Shown one piece after another: positions 10,563 through 20,039 of a stretch of DNA of 64,000 nucleotides. The first letter of the stretch is position 1. The number at the start of each line of letters is the position of its first letter. The stretch is from Roseomonas sp. (GTDB taxonomy: Bacteria > Pseudomonadota > Alphaproteobacteria > Acetobacterales > Acetobacteraceae), in NCBI GenBank assembly GCA_020249925.1, contig JADCER010000015.1, positions 81,496 through 145,495 on the forward strand, given 5' to 3'. Made by a program: the position numbers and the translations under genes. The notes beneath the pieces were generated by a model that had not been told where the DNA came from, searched no databases, and saw only the letters and a list, made by a program, of their open reading frames with translations.

Positions 10563-11759
10563 TCAAAACCCACCACGCCAGGAAAGCCGTGCCAGCACCG
10601 CATGGGTGGTGCCAAGCTGGCCTGATTCCTCAATCAATTGCCTGCCATATTGGTAGCCAAGATCAAGCCCGAAGCCATGGCCGATATCGCGCCCGATGGA
10701 AGCTTCCAGGTAGTTTTCCGTGGGCAGCGTATCCACGCTGCGCTTGCGCTGATCGCGCTGCCAGACGAGCGTGCAGCGCCATTCATCCAGGCGATGCTGT
10801 GCGCCCAGGGTGGTGAAATTGCGCCGTTCGGCAATCGTGGTTTCGTCGCCCGTATCGGTTTCAAAGCGTGGTCGGCCATCGGCGTTGCGGAACTGCACCG
10901 CTTCGGCGAAGAACAGCGTGCGATGCGCCGCTGACCAGCGCTGTTCATAGCGGATTGCGCCGGAATAGCCCCATTCGCGTGCCGTACCGTCTTGCTTGCC
11001 TGCCGCGCGGGAGACCAGCGAAAGCTGATAGGAAAGCCCCGGCGCGAAATCGAATTTATCGCCATCCAAAGACAGGGCGAAATTATCCATCTGCCCGTTA
11101 TTGGAAGGCCCGCCCTGCTGTTCGGTATTTCGATTATAGCGCTCATACCGTTCATCACAGCAGCGCCGGCGCGTGAGCCAGGTTGAGGACAGAAAGGTTC
11201 GGTCGAGCGTGAAGGCGGCGGCGGAAATGTCATGCTCACCAAGGCGTGGGTCGGAAAGAAAGTTCCAGGTGCCGCCCACACCCATCGCATCGCCAATCAT
11301 CTGCACCTCATGCGCGCGGATGCGCGTGAGGATGCCGGGGAAGTCATGATGGCCGCGACCGAAGGGGGCGACAAAGCGCCCGCCATAAAGCGTGAGGGCA
11401 TCATCCGGTTTCCATTCCGCGAAAAACGCTTCCAGAAAGGCGGATTGGCGGCGAAAGCCGATCACGCCATCCATCGGAAAGCCGCCCAAAGCGTCGCCTT
11501 CGCCGATCGGTTCAAACGCCACCACGGTTTGCAGCGAAAGCCCGGGCGCGATGTGAAAACCGGTGGCGACTTCACCGAAAAGATAAAGGCTGGTGCCGCG
11601 CCGGGCGGAATCCTTGGCGTTGAAGGTAGAAACGCTATAGAGGCCAAGATCAGCCTCGCCCGAAACATGCGGGGTGAAGCCCTGGGCCATGGCGGTGGTC
11701 AGGGCGCCAAGGCTTGCAATCATGCCAAAGGCCAGGTTGCGAAGGCTGGTCATGATCAT
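10563..11759 (-). CDS. Putative outer-membrane beta-barrel (porin-like) protein in zinc operon
   Basis: Signal peptide MIMTSLRNLAFGMIASLGALTTAMAQG, alternating amphipathic strands, C-terminal aromatic residue (...ARLSWRGGF). Confidence 0.65.
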   Translation of the reverse strand: MIMTSLRNLAFGMIASLGALTTAMAQGFTPHVSGEADLGLYSVSTFNAKDSARRGTSLYLFGEVATGFHIAPGLSLQTVVAFEPIGEGDALGGFPMDGVIGFRRQSAFLEAFFAEWKPDDALTLYGGRFVAPFGRGHHDFPGILTRIRAHEVQMIGDAMGVGGTWNFLSDPRLGEHDISAAAFTLDRTFLSSTWLTRRRCCDERYERYNRNTEQQGGPSNNGQMDNFALSLDGDKFDFAPGLSYQLSLVSRAAGKQDGTAREWGYSGAIRYEQRWSAAHRTLFFAEAVQFRNADGRPRFETDTGDETTIAERRNFTTLGAQHRLDEWRCTLVWQRDQRKRSVDTLPTENYLEASIGRDIGHGFGLDLGYQYGRQLIEESGQLGTTHAVLARLSWRGGF

Positions 11760-12703
11760 GCGGCGTCCCCCCGCATTGCAGGCACCATCAGGGAAAGATT
11801 ATGCCGGAACATCGCTTCATAGGTGGGCGCAGGGCCGGCCTCGGCGGAAAGCGCATCGGCATAAAGCCGCCCGCGCACCCGCAAGCCCGCTTCCTGCGCG
11901 ATGCGTTGCAGGGTTGCCGGATTGCTCATGTTTTCCATGAAAAGCGCAGTGATATTCTCAGCCTTGATCTGGCGGATCAACCGGCCGACCTCAGCCGCCG
12001 AGGGTTCGGCTTCCGTGGAAACACCCTGGGGGGCGAGGAAGCGCACGCCATAAGCATCGCCGAAATAGCCAAAGGCATCATGGCTGGTGACAATCTTGCG
12101 GCGCGCCATCGGCACCTTGGCGATTTCCGCGCGCACCCATTGGTCAAGGGCGGTAAGCCGCGCGGCGTAGGCTTCAGCATTGCGGCGATACAGCGCCTCA
12201 CTGCCCGGATCGGCGGCGACCAGCCCACCAGTGATGTTGCGGATATAGTGCTGCGCCAGGCCCAAATCCTGCCAGGCATGGGGATCCGGCACCTGGCGCG
12301 GCCCGACAGAATGGTTGTGCCGCCGCCCCGCCCCGCCATGATCATGCCCATGATGATGATGCGCCTGCATCATGCGGGGCGTGATGCCATCGGTGGTGGT
12401 GACCAGTCCGCTCTTGAAGTTGGAAGAACGGATCATGCGATCCAGCCAGCCTTCAAAGCCAAGCCCATTGCGGATCACGAGCGCCGCATTGGTCAGCGCA
12501 GCGGCGTCCGATGGCTTGGGCTGAAAGCCATGCGCATCCTGATCCGGCCCGGCAATGGCACGGAGAGCAAGGCGTTCCCCGCCAATCTGGCGTGTCATAT
12601 CCGCGAGGATGGAGAAGGACGCGGTCACCGAAAGCCGCTGCTGGGCGTGGGCGGGTCGGGCCAGCAATAGGGCAGGGGCGAAAAGGACGGCGCGGCGAAG
12701 CAT
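11756..12703 (-). CDS. Zinc/manganese ABC transporter substrate-binding protein (ZnuA-like)
   Basis: LSVTASFSILADMTRQIGGERLALRAIAGPDQDAHGFQPKPSDAAAL with His-rich loop HHHHGHDHGGAGRRHNHS. Confidence 0.88.
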   Translation of the reverse strand: MLRRAVLFAPALLLARPAHAQQRLSVTASFSILADMTRQIGGERLALRAIAGPDQDAHGFQPKPSDAAALTNAALVIRNGLGFEGWLDRMIRSSNFKSGLVTTTDGITPRMMQAHHHHGHDHGGAGRRHNHSVGPRQVPDPHAWQDLGLAQHYIRNITGGLVAADPGSEALYRRNAEAYAARLTALDQWVRAEIAKVPMARRKIVTSHDAFGYFGDAYGVRFLAPQGVSTEAEPSAAEVGRLIRQIKAENITALFMENMSNPATLQRIAQEAGLRVRGRLYADALSAEAGPAPTYEAMFRHNLSLMVPAMRGDAA

Positions 12704-12733
12704 GGGCGGGGGCCTATGAAGAAGGTATGGAAT

Positions 12734-12746
12734 GTTATAATGTAAC
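12734..12746. promoter_or_regulatory. Zur box candidate
   Basis: GTTATAATGTAAC, one mismatch from the perfect palindrome GTTATAATATAAC; lies between the divergent ZnuA-like and ArsR-family genes. Confidence 0.65.
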
Positions 12747-12806
12747 GTTATATCTGCCTGTCAAGTCGGCATGGCCCTGCCGCACGCAAAGGTTTAGGCT
12801 ATTAGC

Positions 12807-13172
12807 ATGAGTGTCGTTTTGACCCCTGCCCGGGAAGCGGAGGATGCGGCGCGGCTCGCCGAAAATGTCGCGCTCGCGGCGCGATTGCTGCGCGCATTGG
12901 CCAATGAAAGGCGGCTTTTGGTCCTGTGCGATCTGGTCGCGGCGGGTGAGAAATCCGTCAATGAACTGGCCGCCAATGTCGGGTTGTCGCAATCGGCGCT
13001 CTCGCAACACTTGGCCCTGCTGCGTGATGAGGGGCTGGTCGCGAACCGCCGCGCCGGCACCGTGATCTATTATCGCCTGGCAGACCCGAAGGCCGAGGCG
13101 GTGCTGCACACGCTGCACCGCCTGTTTTGTGAAGCCTCCGCTCAGTCCGGCGGGGTTTCCTCGGGTGGATAG
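12807..13172 (+). CDS. ArsR/SmtB-family transcriptional regulator
   Basis: AARLLRALANERRLLVLCDLVAAGEKSVNELAANVGLSQSALSQHLALLRDEGLVANRRAGTVIYYRL. Confidence 0.88.
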   Translation: MSVVLTPAREAEDAARLAENVALAARLLRALANERRLLVLCDLVAAGEKSVNELAANVGLSQSALSQHLALLRDEGLVANRRAGTVIYYRLADPKAEAVLHTLHRLFCEASAQSGGVSSGG

Positions 13173-13546
13173 TTCAATTCCACCGCGACACCATTCGGAT
13201 CGTGCAGAAAGATTTGCGTCTGCCGATCGCGCGGAATGACGCGCGCCGTATAGGTCACCTTGTGCTGATCCAAATGCGCGCGCATGGCGGCAAGCCCGGT
13301 GCAGGAAAAGGCGATGTGATCCACCAGGCCCGTATGCCCCACCTTGCGTTCCGGTAGCCCTTCCTCGCCCTGCCGATCACCGATCAGATGGACGGTGGGA
13401 TTATCGCCGCAATAAAGCCAATAGCCGGGGAAGGTCAGCGGCGGGCGATAGCCCAGTTCAAGCCCAAGGATCTTCTCATAAAAATCCTTGGTGGCTTCCA
13501 GATCCACCGGGCGGATTGTGTAGTGGTTCAGACCATGCAGGCCCAT
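13142..13546 (-). CDS. VOC (glyoxalase/bleomycin resistance/dioxygenase) family protein
   Basis: GLHGLNHYTIRPVDLEATKDFYEKILGLELGYRP...VDHIAFSC...FLHDPNGVAVELNY. Confidence 0.87.
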   Translation of the reverse strand: MGLHGLNHYTIRPVDLEATKDFYEKILGLELGYRPPLTFPGYWLYCGDNPTVHLIGDRQGEEGLPERKVGHTGLVDHIAFSCTGLAAMRAHLDQHKVTYTARVIPRDRQTQIFLHDPNGVAVELNYPPEETPPD

Positions 13547-13576
13547 ATCAATTTCCTCCGTTTAATTTTGGTCTTT

Positions 13577-14779
13577 TTATAGAAAGCGCGCATGCGGCGT
13601 CTGGCCCAGTAGATGCTGGCCCACCGCTTCAAAATGCGCGCTGCGGCCTTGCACCTGTTGGCTGACCGCATGAATGTCGCGGAAGCGCCGTTCAAAAGGA
13701 TTGTCTTCGAAAATCGCGGTGGAGCCTGCTTCCTGATAGACGGTTTCCACCACCTCACGAGCCGTCTGAATGGCGAAGGTGGAAGCAAGGCGGATCGAAA
13801 CCCGTTCATCATTCGTCATCTCAAGCCCGGCTTCTGCGCGCGGCCAGCAATCGCGCAGCGTTTCCAAAAGCAGGCTGCGCGCGGAACGCCAGCGTGCCTC
13901 ACACCGCGCCATCAGGCTTTGAATGACATGGCTATCGCGCATCGGGCGCGTGGACGCTGCCGGCGTCTTGTCTGATGCGAGCTTGATGAATTCATCCAGC
14001 ATGCCACGGCAAATCCCAAGCGCCACGCCGGCGAAGCCGGACGCATAGGCATGCGTCGTGCTGAAATGATACAAAGCGCCGCCGGTTTGCCGATTAACCG
14101 GCAAATCCCGCTGCACCGTGTACTCATCCGGCACGAAAAGATCCGTCACTTCATAAGTGTCGCTGCCGGTGCCGCGCAGGCCCATCACGCGCCAATTATC
14201 GGTGATCTTCGGCACTTCGCGCTTGAACAGCATGGTGCGCTCAATCGGGTTGCCTTCAGCATCACTGCGCAAGGACCCATCGCGTTCGACAACCTTGCAA
14301 TGCCCGCCAAGCCAGGTGCAGTGCCGGCTGCCACTGGCGAAATGCCATTTGCCGGTCACGCGATAGCCGCCATCCACCACATAAGCGCGGGATGTCGGCC
14401 CCATGCCCCAGGCGAGAACGGCACGCGGATCAGCGCCCCAAATCTCATAGGCGATTTCGGGCTTGAGATAGGCCGCCGCCATGGAGCAGCCGGAAGCCTG
14501 CCCGACACACCAGGCGGTGCTGGCATCGGCCGCGGCAATCACGATCTGCATCTGCACGAAATCATGCAGCGGCACTTCCTCACCCCGGAAGGCGCGCGGC
14601 AGCAGGGTGCGGAACAGCGCCGCGCCATGCAGAGCATCCAGCAATTCCTTGGGCAATGCGCGGTCGCGTTCGATCTGGCTGGCATGGGCCGCGATGATGG
14701 GGGCGATGCGCTTGGCGCGTTCCGCGGGGGCTTCGCCGCCGACATAGCGGGATTGGGTGATTTCCTGCGCTGCGCTCAT
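13577..14779 (-). CDS. Acyl-CoA dehydrogenase-fold flavin-dependent monooxygenase family protein
   Basis: MSAAQEITQSRYVG...FRTLLPRAFRGEEVPLHDFVQMQIVIAAADASTAWCVGQASGCSMAAAYL; VTGKWHFASGSRHCTWLGGH (HsaA/HpaB-type); start trimmed. Confidence 0.8.
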   Translation of the reverse strand: MSAAQEITQSRYVGGEAPAERAKRIAPIIAAHASQIERDRALPKELLDALHGAALFRTLLPRAFRGEEVPLHDFVQMQIVIAAADASTAWCVGQASGCSMAAAYLKPEIAYEIWGADPRAVLAWGMGPTSRAYVVDGGYRVTGKWHFASGSRHCTWLGGHCKVVERDGSLRSDAEGNPIERTMLFKREVPKITDNWRVMGLRGTGSDTYEVTDLFVPDEYTVQRDLPVNRQTGGALYHFSTTHAYASGFAGVALGICRGMLDEFIKLASDKTPAASTRPMRDSHVIQSLMARCEARWRSARSLLLETLRDCWPRAEAGLEMTNDERVSIRLASTFAIQTAREVVETVYQEAGSTAIFEDNPFERRFRDIHAVSQQVQGRSAHFEAVGQHLLGQTPHARFL

Positions 14780-14853
14780 GCCACGGCTTCCTCCCGCTCT
14801 CGGGCCGGCAGCCGCCATTGGGTCAAGGCGCTGTCTCAGCCCTGGTATAAATC

Positions 14854-14865
14854 AGTCGCTTGACC
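14854..14865. promoter_or_regulatory. TetR operator candidate, site 1
   Basis: AGTCGCTTGACC(AAA), imperfect palindrome matching site 2 (RGTCGCYTGACCAAA). Confidence 0.5.
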
Positions 14866-14945
14866 AAATACCGTGCTGGGTGATTTTCGTCAATTTCCAG
14901 CCTCCTGGTTGCCCCAGCCGCGAATCGGCCTAGATTGCCCAAATC

Positions 14946-14957
14946 GGTCGCCTGACC
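14946..14957. promoter_or_regulatory. TetR operator candidate, site 2
   Basis: GGTC-GCCT-GACC palindrome 14 bp upstream of the TetR ATG (14972). Confidence 0.55.
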
Positions 14958-14971
14958 AAAGCCCGGAGCCC

Positions 14972-15658
14972 ATGACCAGCCTGCTTGCCCCGATTGACCC
15001 TTCCGCCAGTGTGCGCGACCGGATTTTGGATGTCGCGCAGATGCTCTTTGCCGATCATGGCTATACGGGCGCCTCCACCCGCGCCATTGCGCTCGCCGCC
15101 GGGGTCAATCTGGCGCAGTTGCATTATTACTTCGGGTCCAAGCGGGATTTGTTTCGCGCCGCCTATATGCGCGGCGCCGAGCAGGTCACGGCAGCGCGGC
15201 GCCGGGCCTTGGAAGGGGCCAAGGCCACCTGGCCCGAAGGCCGCATCCCGCTTGAAGTGCTGGTCCGCGCCTTCGTCACCCCCTTCATGCTGAATGGCAA
15301 AACCCCGGAAGGCCGCGCGACCATGCGCATGCATGCCCGGCTGAACACGGAACCCGATGATATCTCAAAGGAAGTGCTGAGCACGGTCTATGACGACACG
15401 ACGCTCGCTTACGTGGAAGCCTTCCGGCAAGTGCTGCCCCATCTGCCGCCGGAAGCGCTTTATTGGCGGCTCTATTTCATGATGGGGGCCTATCGCTACA
15501 CCCTGCTGCGGTCCGGCCGGCTTGAGATGATGTCGGGCGGGGTATGCGATTCGGGCGATTTCGACATGGCGGTGGAACAGATTCTGCCCTTTCTCTGCGC
15601 CGGGCTTTCCGCCCCTGCGCCGGCTGAACCCGCCCCGCCCATTCCGCGAAAACCCTGA
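14972..15658 (+). CDS. TetR-family transcriptional regulator
   Basis: VRDRILDVAQMLFADHGYTGASTRAIALAAGVNLAQLHYYFGSKRDLFRAAYMRG. Confidence 0.9.
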   Translation: MTSLLAPIDPSASVRDRILDVAQMLFADHGYTGASTRAIALAAGVNLAQLHYYFGSKRDLFRAAYMRGAEQVTAARRRALEGAKATWPEGRIPLEVLVRAFVTPFMLNGKTPEGRATMRMHARLNTEPDDISKEVLSTVYDDTTLAYVEAFRQVLPHLPPEALYWRLYFMMGAYRYTLLRSGRLEMMSGGVCDSGDFDMAVEQILPFLCAGLSAPAPAEPAPPIPRKP

Positions 15659-15742
15659 TTTATGCACATGGACACGACATGACTGATGTCTCGTTATGTT
15701 CGACAGGTTGGCGAAGCTGTCGGCATGTGAGAAAATTCACCT

Positions 15743-16645
15743 ATGCAGCTGTCGTCAGTCTCTTCCGTCCTGTTTCCAGAGAAGCTGAGAATTGGCGACA
15801 AGGTGCGGCTTATCTCTCCTGCCAGCACGCCTGATGAAGCCAGCGTCTCTCGCGTTCGCGATCGGCTGAGAGGCTGGGGGCTTGAGGTAGAGCTTGGTAG
15901 GCATGTGTTCGCAAGGCAGGGGTATCTTGCTGGCCCCGATACCGACCGCCTAACGGACTTGAATGATGCCTTGCGCGACACCTCGGTGAGAGCGGTGATC
16001 GCCACGCGGGGAGGGAAAGGGTCTTATCGGATAGCTGATCAAATTGATTTCGCGGCTGCGAGGGCCGACCCCAAGTTTCTCGTTGGCTTCAGCGACATCT
16101 CGGCTCTCCACCTCAGCCTCTGGGACAAATGCGGGTTGGTGGGCATCCACGGAGCGCCGTTTGATGCTGATGACGGTGCGTCCTTGAGGCGAACACTGAT
16201 GACCGATGCGCCCATCGAGCTGACCAGCCGTGCCACCGAGCTGACAGCCAAGCTGACCACACAGGGAAAAGTCTCTGGGCCGCTCATTGGCGGCAACCTT
16301 GATATGGTGGCGACGGCGTCGGGCTGGTGCTTGCCCAAGCTCCACGGGGCCATCCTTCTCATCGAGGCTGTGAATCAAGCGATTGGTGCTATCGACCGCC
16401 AACTCTCGATGCTCCGAAAGGCAGGCCACTTCAACGGCTTGGCGGGCGTTGCAGTCGGCCAATTCACCGATGTGAGCGAAGACACCGTGAACATGGTTGG
16501 CGAACATATCGGGGCGCTCAATGTTCCCATTCTTGGGGGGCTCCCGCTCGGGCACGGCAGCAACCCAGAGTGCGTTTTCGTCGGTGCGCCCGCCGTGCTT
16601 GATGCCGATGTTCTGCGCCTTACCGTCTCCCGGCGCGGTGCATAA
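15743..16645 (+). CDS. S66-family LD-carboxypeptidase/MccF-like serine peptidase
   Basis: KVRLISPASTPDEASV..., GFSDIS (Ser), LLIEAVNQAIGAIDRQL (Glu), GLPLGHGSNPE (His). Confidence 0.88.
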   Translation: MQLSSVSSVLFPEKLRIGDKVRLISPASTPDEASVSRVRDRLRGWGLEVELGRHVFARQGYLAGPDTDRLTDLNDALRDTSVRAVIATRGGKGSYRIADQIDFAAARADPKFLVGFSDISALHLSLWDKCGLVGIHGAPFDADDGASLRRTLMTDAPIELTSRATELTAKLTTQGKVSGPLIGGNLDMVATASGWCLPKLHGAILLIEAVNQAIGAIDRQLSMLRKAGHFNGLAGVAVGQFTDVSEDTVNMVGEHIGALNVPILGGLPLGHGSNPECVFVGAPAVLDADVLRLTVSRRGA

Positions 16646-16654
16646 ACCCTGATT

Positions 16655-17632
16655 TTACTGAACGCTGATTTTCGAGACCTGGATCACTTCCCGCCAGATT
16701 GGCACTTCGCGGGCGACTCGGGCGCGGAGTTCCTCGGGCCCGCCACCCACCACCGGGGCGCCGGCTTCGCGGTAACGCTGCTGCACTTCGGGCCGCTGCA
16801 GGGCCTTCACCACCTCTCGCGCCAATAGCGCCTGGATTGGGGCCGGGGTGGCGGCGGGGGCGAAAAGCGCCAGGAAGGTCTCGGAATTCGCGTCCCTGAT
16901 GCCGAGCTCTTCCTGGGTAGGCACATCGGGCAGGTCAATCGCGCGCGTTGGCCCGGTTTGCACTAGGCCGCGCAATTCGCCTGAACGCAGCTGCGCCATG
17001 ATGGACCCCTGCGCCGCGCTGATCACCTGGGTGGTGCCGGCGAGCGCCGCCTGCGTCGCGGGGCCGGCGCCGCTGAAGGGCACGTGCTGCATCTCAAACC
17101 CGGCGCGGAGCTTCAGCAATTCGCCCGCCAGATGCGGCGTGGTGCCGATCCCCGGGCTTGCGTAATTGAACTTGTCCGGGGCGGCCTTGGCCTGGGCGAT
17201 CAGATCCTGGAGCGAGGCGATGCCGCTATTGGGGCGCACCGCAATGACATTGGGGGAAGCGCCAAGCGTGCTGATGGGCGCGAAATCCCGGAAGGGGTCA
17301 TAGGGCGGGTTACGGTAAAGGCTGGGGTTCACCACAAAGGCGCTGGAGGTGACCAGCAGCGTATAACCATCCGGCGCTGCGCGGGCGACATGGCCAATGC
17401 CGATATTGGCCCCGGCGCCGCCGCGATTCTCCACCACCACCGGCCGGCCAAGGGCCTCGCTCAGCGGCGGGGCCAGGATGCGGGCCAGGATATCCGTGGC
17501 ACCGCCCGGCGGAAAACTCACCGTCAGCGTGATGGCACGCTCCGGAAAGGAGGCATGCGCGGGGCGATGCGCCAGCAACGCCGCCGCACCACCGGCCAAA
17601 AACGCCGCGCGGCGGGTGATCTTTCGAGTCAT
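16655..17632 (-). CDS. Tripartite tricarboxylate transporter (Bug/TctC) substrate-binding protein
   Basis: FPERAITLTVSFPPGGATDILARILAPPLSEALGRPVVVENRGGAGANIGIGHVARAAPDGYTLL. Confidence 0.92.
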   Translation of the reverse strand: MTRKITRRAAFLAGGAAALLAHRPAHASFPERAITLTVSFPPGGATDILARILAPPLSEALGRPVVVENRGGAGANIGIGHVARAAPDGYTLLVTSSAFVVNPSLYRNPPYDPFRDFAPISTLGASPNVIAVRPNSGIASLQDLIAQAKAAPDKFNYASPGIGTTPHLAGELLKLRAGFEMQHVPFSGAGPATQAALAGTTQVISAAQGSIMAQLRSGELRGLVQTGPTRAIDLPDVPTQEELGIRDANSETFLALFAPAATPAPIQALLAREVVKALQRPEVQQRYREAGAPVVGGGPEELRARVAREVPIWREVIQVSKISVQ

Positions 17633-17873
17633 GGACCGGACATTTCCTTTTGTTGTGCGGGCTTGAAACCCTTGATGCGAAACCCTGCTTGCGCCGGGGA
17701 AGGGCTGTCAAGCAGGTCAAGCCAAAGGGAATTTGCGCAATTCGGTCGAAAGCGGGAGGAAAATGCCGCTCGCTCGGTTGCGGTGCGATAAACCCTATGG
17801 TAACGCCCGGCCGCGTTCGGGAGGACTTCCCGTCCGCTCACCAATCCGCGCAAGAACAGGACCGGGATTACCC

Positions 17874-18479
17874 GTGGCTGCCACAGACCAAACCCTTGAT
17901 AAGGCCTCGCCTTCGGCGCCAAGCGCCGTGGGCGTTGCGGCGCGCTATGCCAAGGCCCTGCTGGACCTTGCTGATGACAAGCGCGCGACCGACCCCGGCG
18001 CCGTGGACCGCATCGGCACCGAGCTTGAAGCGCTTTTCGCGCTGTGCCGCGACAATGCGGATATGCGCGGCTTCATCGCCGATCCGCGCTTCAATACCGC
18101 CATTCAGCGGGACCGCATGTTCAAGGTGCTGGAAAGCGCCGGCATCGTCGGTGAGGTGCGGAACCTGGTTGGCGTCTTGATCGCCAATCGCCGCCTTTCG
18201 GCGCTGCCCGCCGTGGCGCAAGCCTTTGGTGCCCTGATTGCTGCCCGCCGCGGCCAGCAAACCGCAGAGGTCACCACAGCGCATGGCCTGACCGATACGC
18301 AGCGCACGCAGATTGTCGCGCGGCTGACAGAAGCTGGCTATTCCAATGTCCGCCTGTCCGAGACAGTGGACAAATCCATCCTGGGTGGGCTGATCGTTCG
18401 GATCGGTTCCCGCCTTTACGACAATTCCATCAAATCCAAGTTGCAACGTTTGCAATACGCCATGAAGGGGGCTGCCTGA
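17874..18479 (+). CDS. atpH: ATP synthase F1 subunit delta
   Basis: [23 protein letters not shown]...[33 protein letters not shown] start at 17874. Confidence 0.94.
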   Translation: MAATDQTLDKASPSAPSAVGVAARYAKALLDLADDKRATDPGAVDRIGTELEALFALCRDNADMRGFIADPRFNTAIQRDRMFKVLESAGIVGEVRNLVGVLIANRRLSALPAVAQAFGALIAARRGQQTAEVTTAHGLTDTQRTQIVARLTEAGYSNVRLSETVDKSILGGLIVRIGSRLYDNSIKSKLQRLQYAMKGAA

Positions 18480-18481
18480 CC

Positions 18482-20014
18482 ATGGAAATCCGTCCGGCTG
18501 AAATTTCGGAAATCCTCAAGCAGCAGATCGCTGGCTTCGATGCTGAAGCGAATGTCGCTGAGGTCGGCACTGTGCTTACCGTGGGCGATGGGATCGCCCG
18601 CGTCTATGGTCTGCAAAATGTCATGGCCGGTGAGCTGGTGGATTTCCCCGCTTCCGGCGTTAAGGGCATGGCGCTGAACCTTGAAACCGACAATGTCGGC
18701 GTCGTGATTTTCGGCTCCGACCTTTCGGTGAAGGAAGGGGATACGGTCAGCCGCACCGGGGATATCGTGGACGTACCCGTGGGTAAGGGCCTGCTGGGGC
18801 GCGTTGTGGATGGCCTTGGCAACCCGATTGATGGCAAGGGCCCGCTGTCCGACGTGGTGCGCATGCGCGCCGAGGTGAAGGCGCCTGGCATTATTCCGCG
18901 CAAATCCGTGCATGAACCGATGCAGACCGGCATCAAGGCGATTGACGCCCTGATCCCGATCGGCCGTGGCCAGCGTGAGCTGATCATCGGTGACCGCCAG
19001 ACCGGCAAGACCGCGGTGATTGTGGATACCATCATCAACCAGAAGACCATCAATGCTGGTGATGATGAATCGAAGAAGCTCTATTGCATCTATGTCGCCA
19101 TCGGGCAGAAGCGTTCCACCGTCGCCCAGTTGGTGAAGACGCTGGAAGAACAGGGCGCGCTGCAATATTCCATCATCGTCGCCGCGACCGCTTCCGATCC
19201 GGCGCCGATGCAGTTCCTGGCCCCTTATACCGGCTGCGCCATGGGTGAATATTTCCGCGACAATGGCATGCATGCGGTCATTTTCTATGATGACCTGTCG
19301 AAGCAGGCCGTTGCCTATCGTCAGATGTCGCTGTTGCTGCGCCGTCCGCCGGGCCGCGAAGCCTATCCGGGTGACGTCTTCTATCTGCATTCGCGCCTGC
19401 TGGAGCGTGCGGCAAAGATGAATGACGAATTCGGTGCCGGTTCGCTGACCGCGCTGCCGGTCATTGAAACCCAGGCCGGTGACGTTTCCGCCTATATTCC
19501 GACGAACGTGATTTCGATCACCGATGGTCAGATCTTCCTGGAAACCGAATTGTTCTTCAAGGGCATTCGCCCTGCCGTGAATGTCGGTCTTTCGGTCTCC
19601 CGCGTTGGTTCCGCAGCGCAGATCAAGGCGATGAAGCAGGTGGCCGGCAAGATCAAGCTGGAACTGGCGCAGTATCGCGAAATGGCGGCCTTCGCGCAGT
19701 TCTCCTCGGATCTGGATGCCTCCACCCAGGCGCTGCTGGCGCGTGGGGCGCGTTTGACCGAATTGCTGAAGCAGCCGCAGTTCAAGCCGGTTGCGGTTGA
19801 AGAACAGGTCATTGCGATTTTCGCCGGCACGCGTGGCTATCTGGACCGTCTGCCGCTGAACAAGGTGGGTGATTTCGAAAGCCGTCTGCTGAGCGAACTC
19901 AAGGCGACCGCGCCGGATATTGTGACCGCCATCCGCAATGATCGTGAGATCAAGAAGGATACGGAAGCGAAGCTGGTTGCTTTCCTTGATGGCTTCGCGA
20001 AGTCCTTTGCCTGA
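18482..20014 (+). CDS. atpA: ATP synthase F1 subunit alpha
   Basis: [53 protein letters not shown]. Confidence 0.99.
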   Translation: MEIRPAEISEILKQQIAGFDAEANVAEVGTVLTVGDGIARVYGLQNVMAGELVDFPASGVKGMALNLETDNVGVVIFGSDLSVKEGDTVSRTGDIVDVPVGKGLLGRVVDGLGNPIDGKGPLSDVVRMRAEVKAPGIIPRKSVHEPMQTGIKAIDALIPIGRGQRELIIGDRQTGKTAVIVDTIINQKTINAGDDESKKLYCIYVAIGQKRSTVAQLVKTLEEQGALQYSIIVAATASDPAPMQFLAPYTGCAMGEYFRDNGMHAVIFYDDLSKQAVAYRQMSLLLRRPPGREAYPGDVFYLHSRLLERAAKMNDEFGAGSLTALPVIETQAGDVSAYIPTNVISITDGQIFLETELFFKGIRPAVNVGLSVSRVGSAAQIKAMKQVAGKIKLELAQYREMAAFAQFSSDLDASTQALLARGARLTELLKQPQFKPVAVEEQVIAIFAGTRGYLDRLPLNKVGDFESRLLSELKATAPDIVTAIRNDREIKKDTEAKLVAFLDGFAKSFA

Positions 20015-20039
20015 GGCTCGCGAAGCGGGAGACTAGTCA

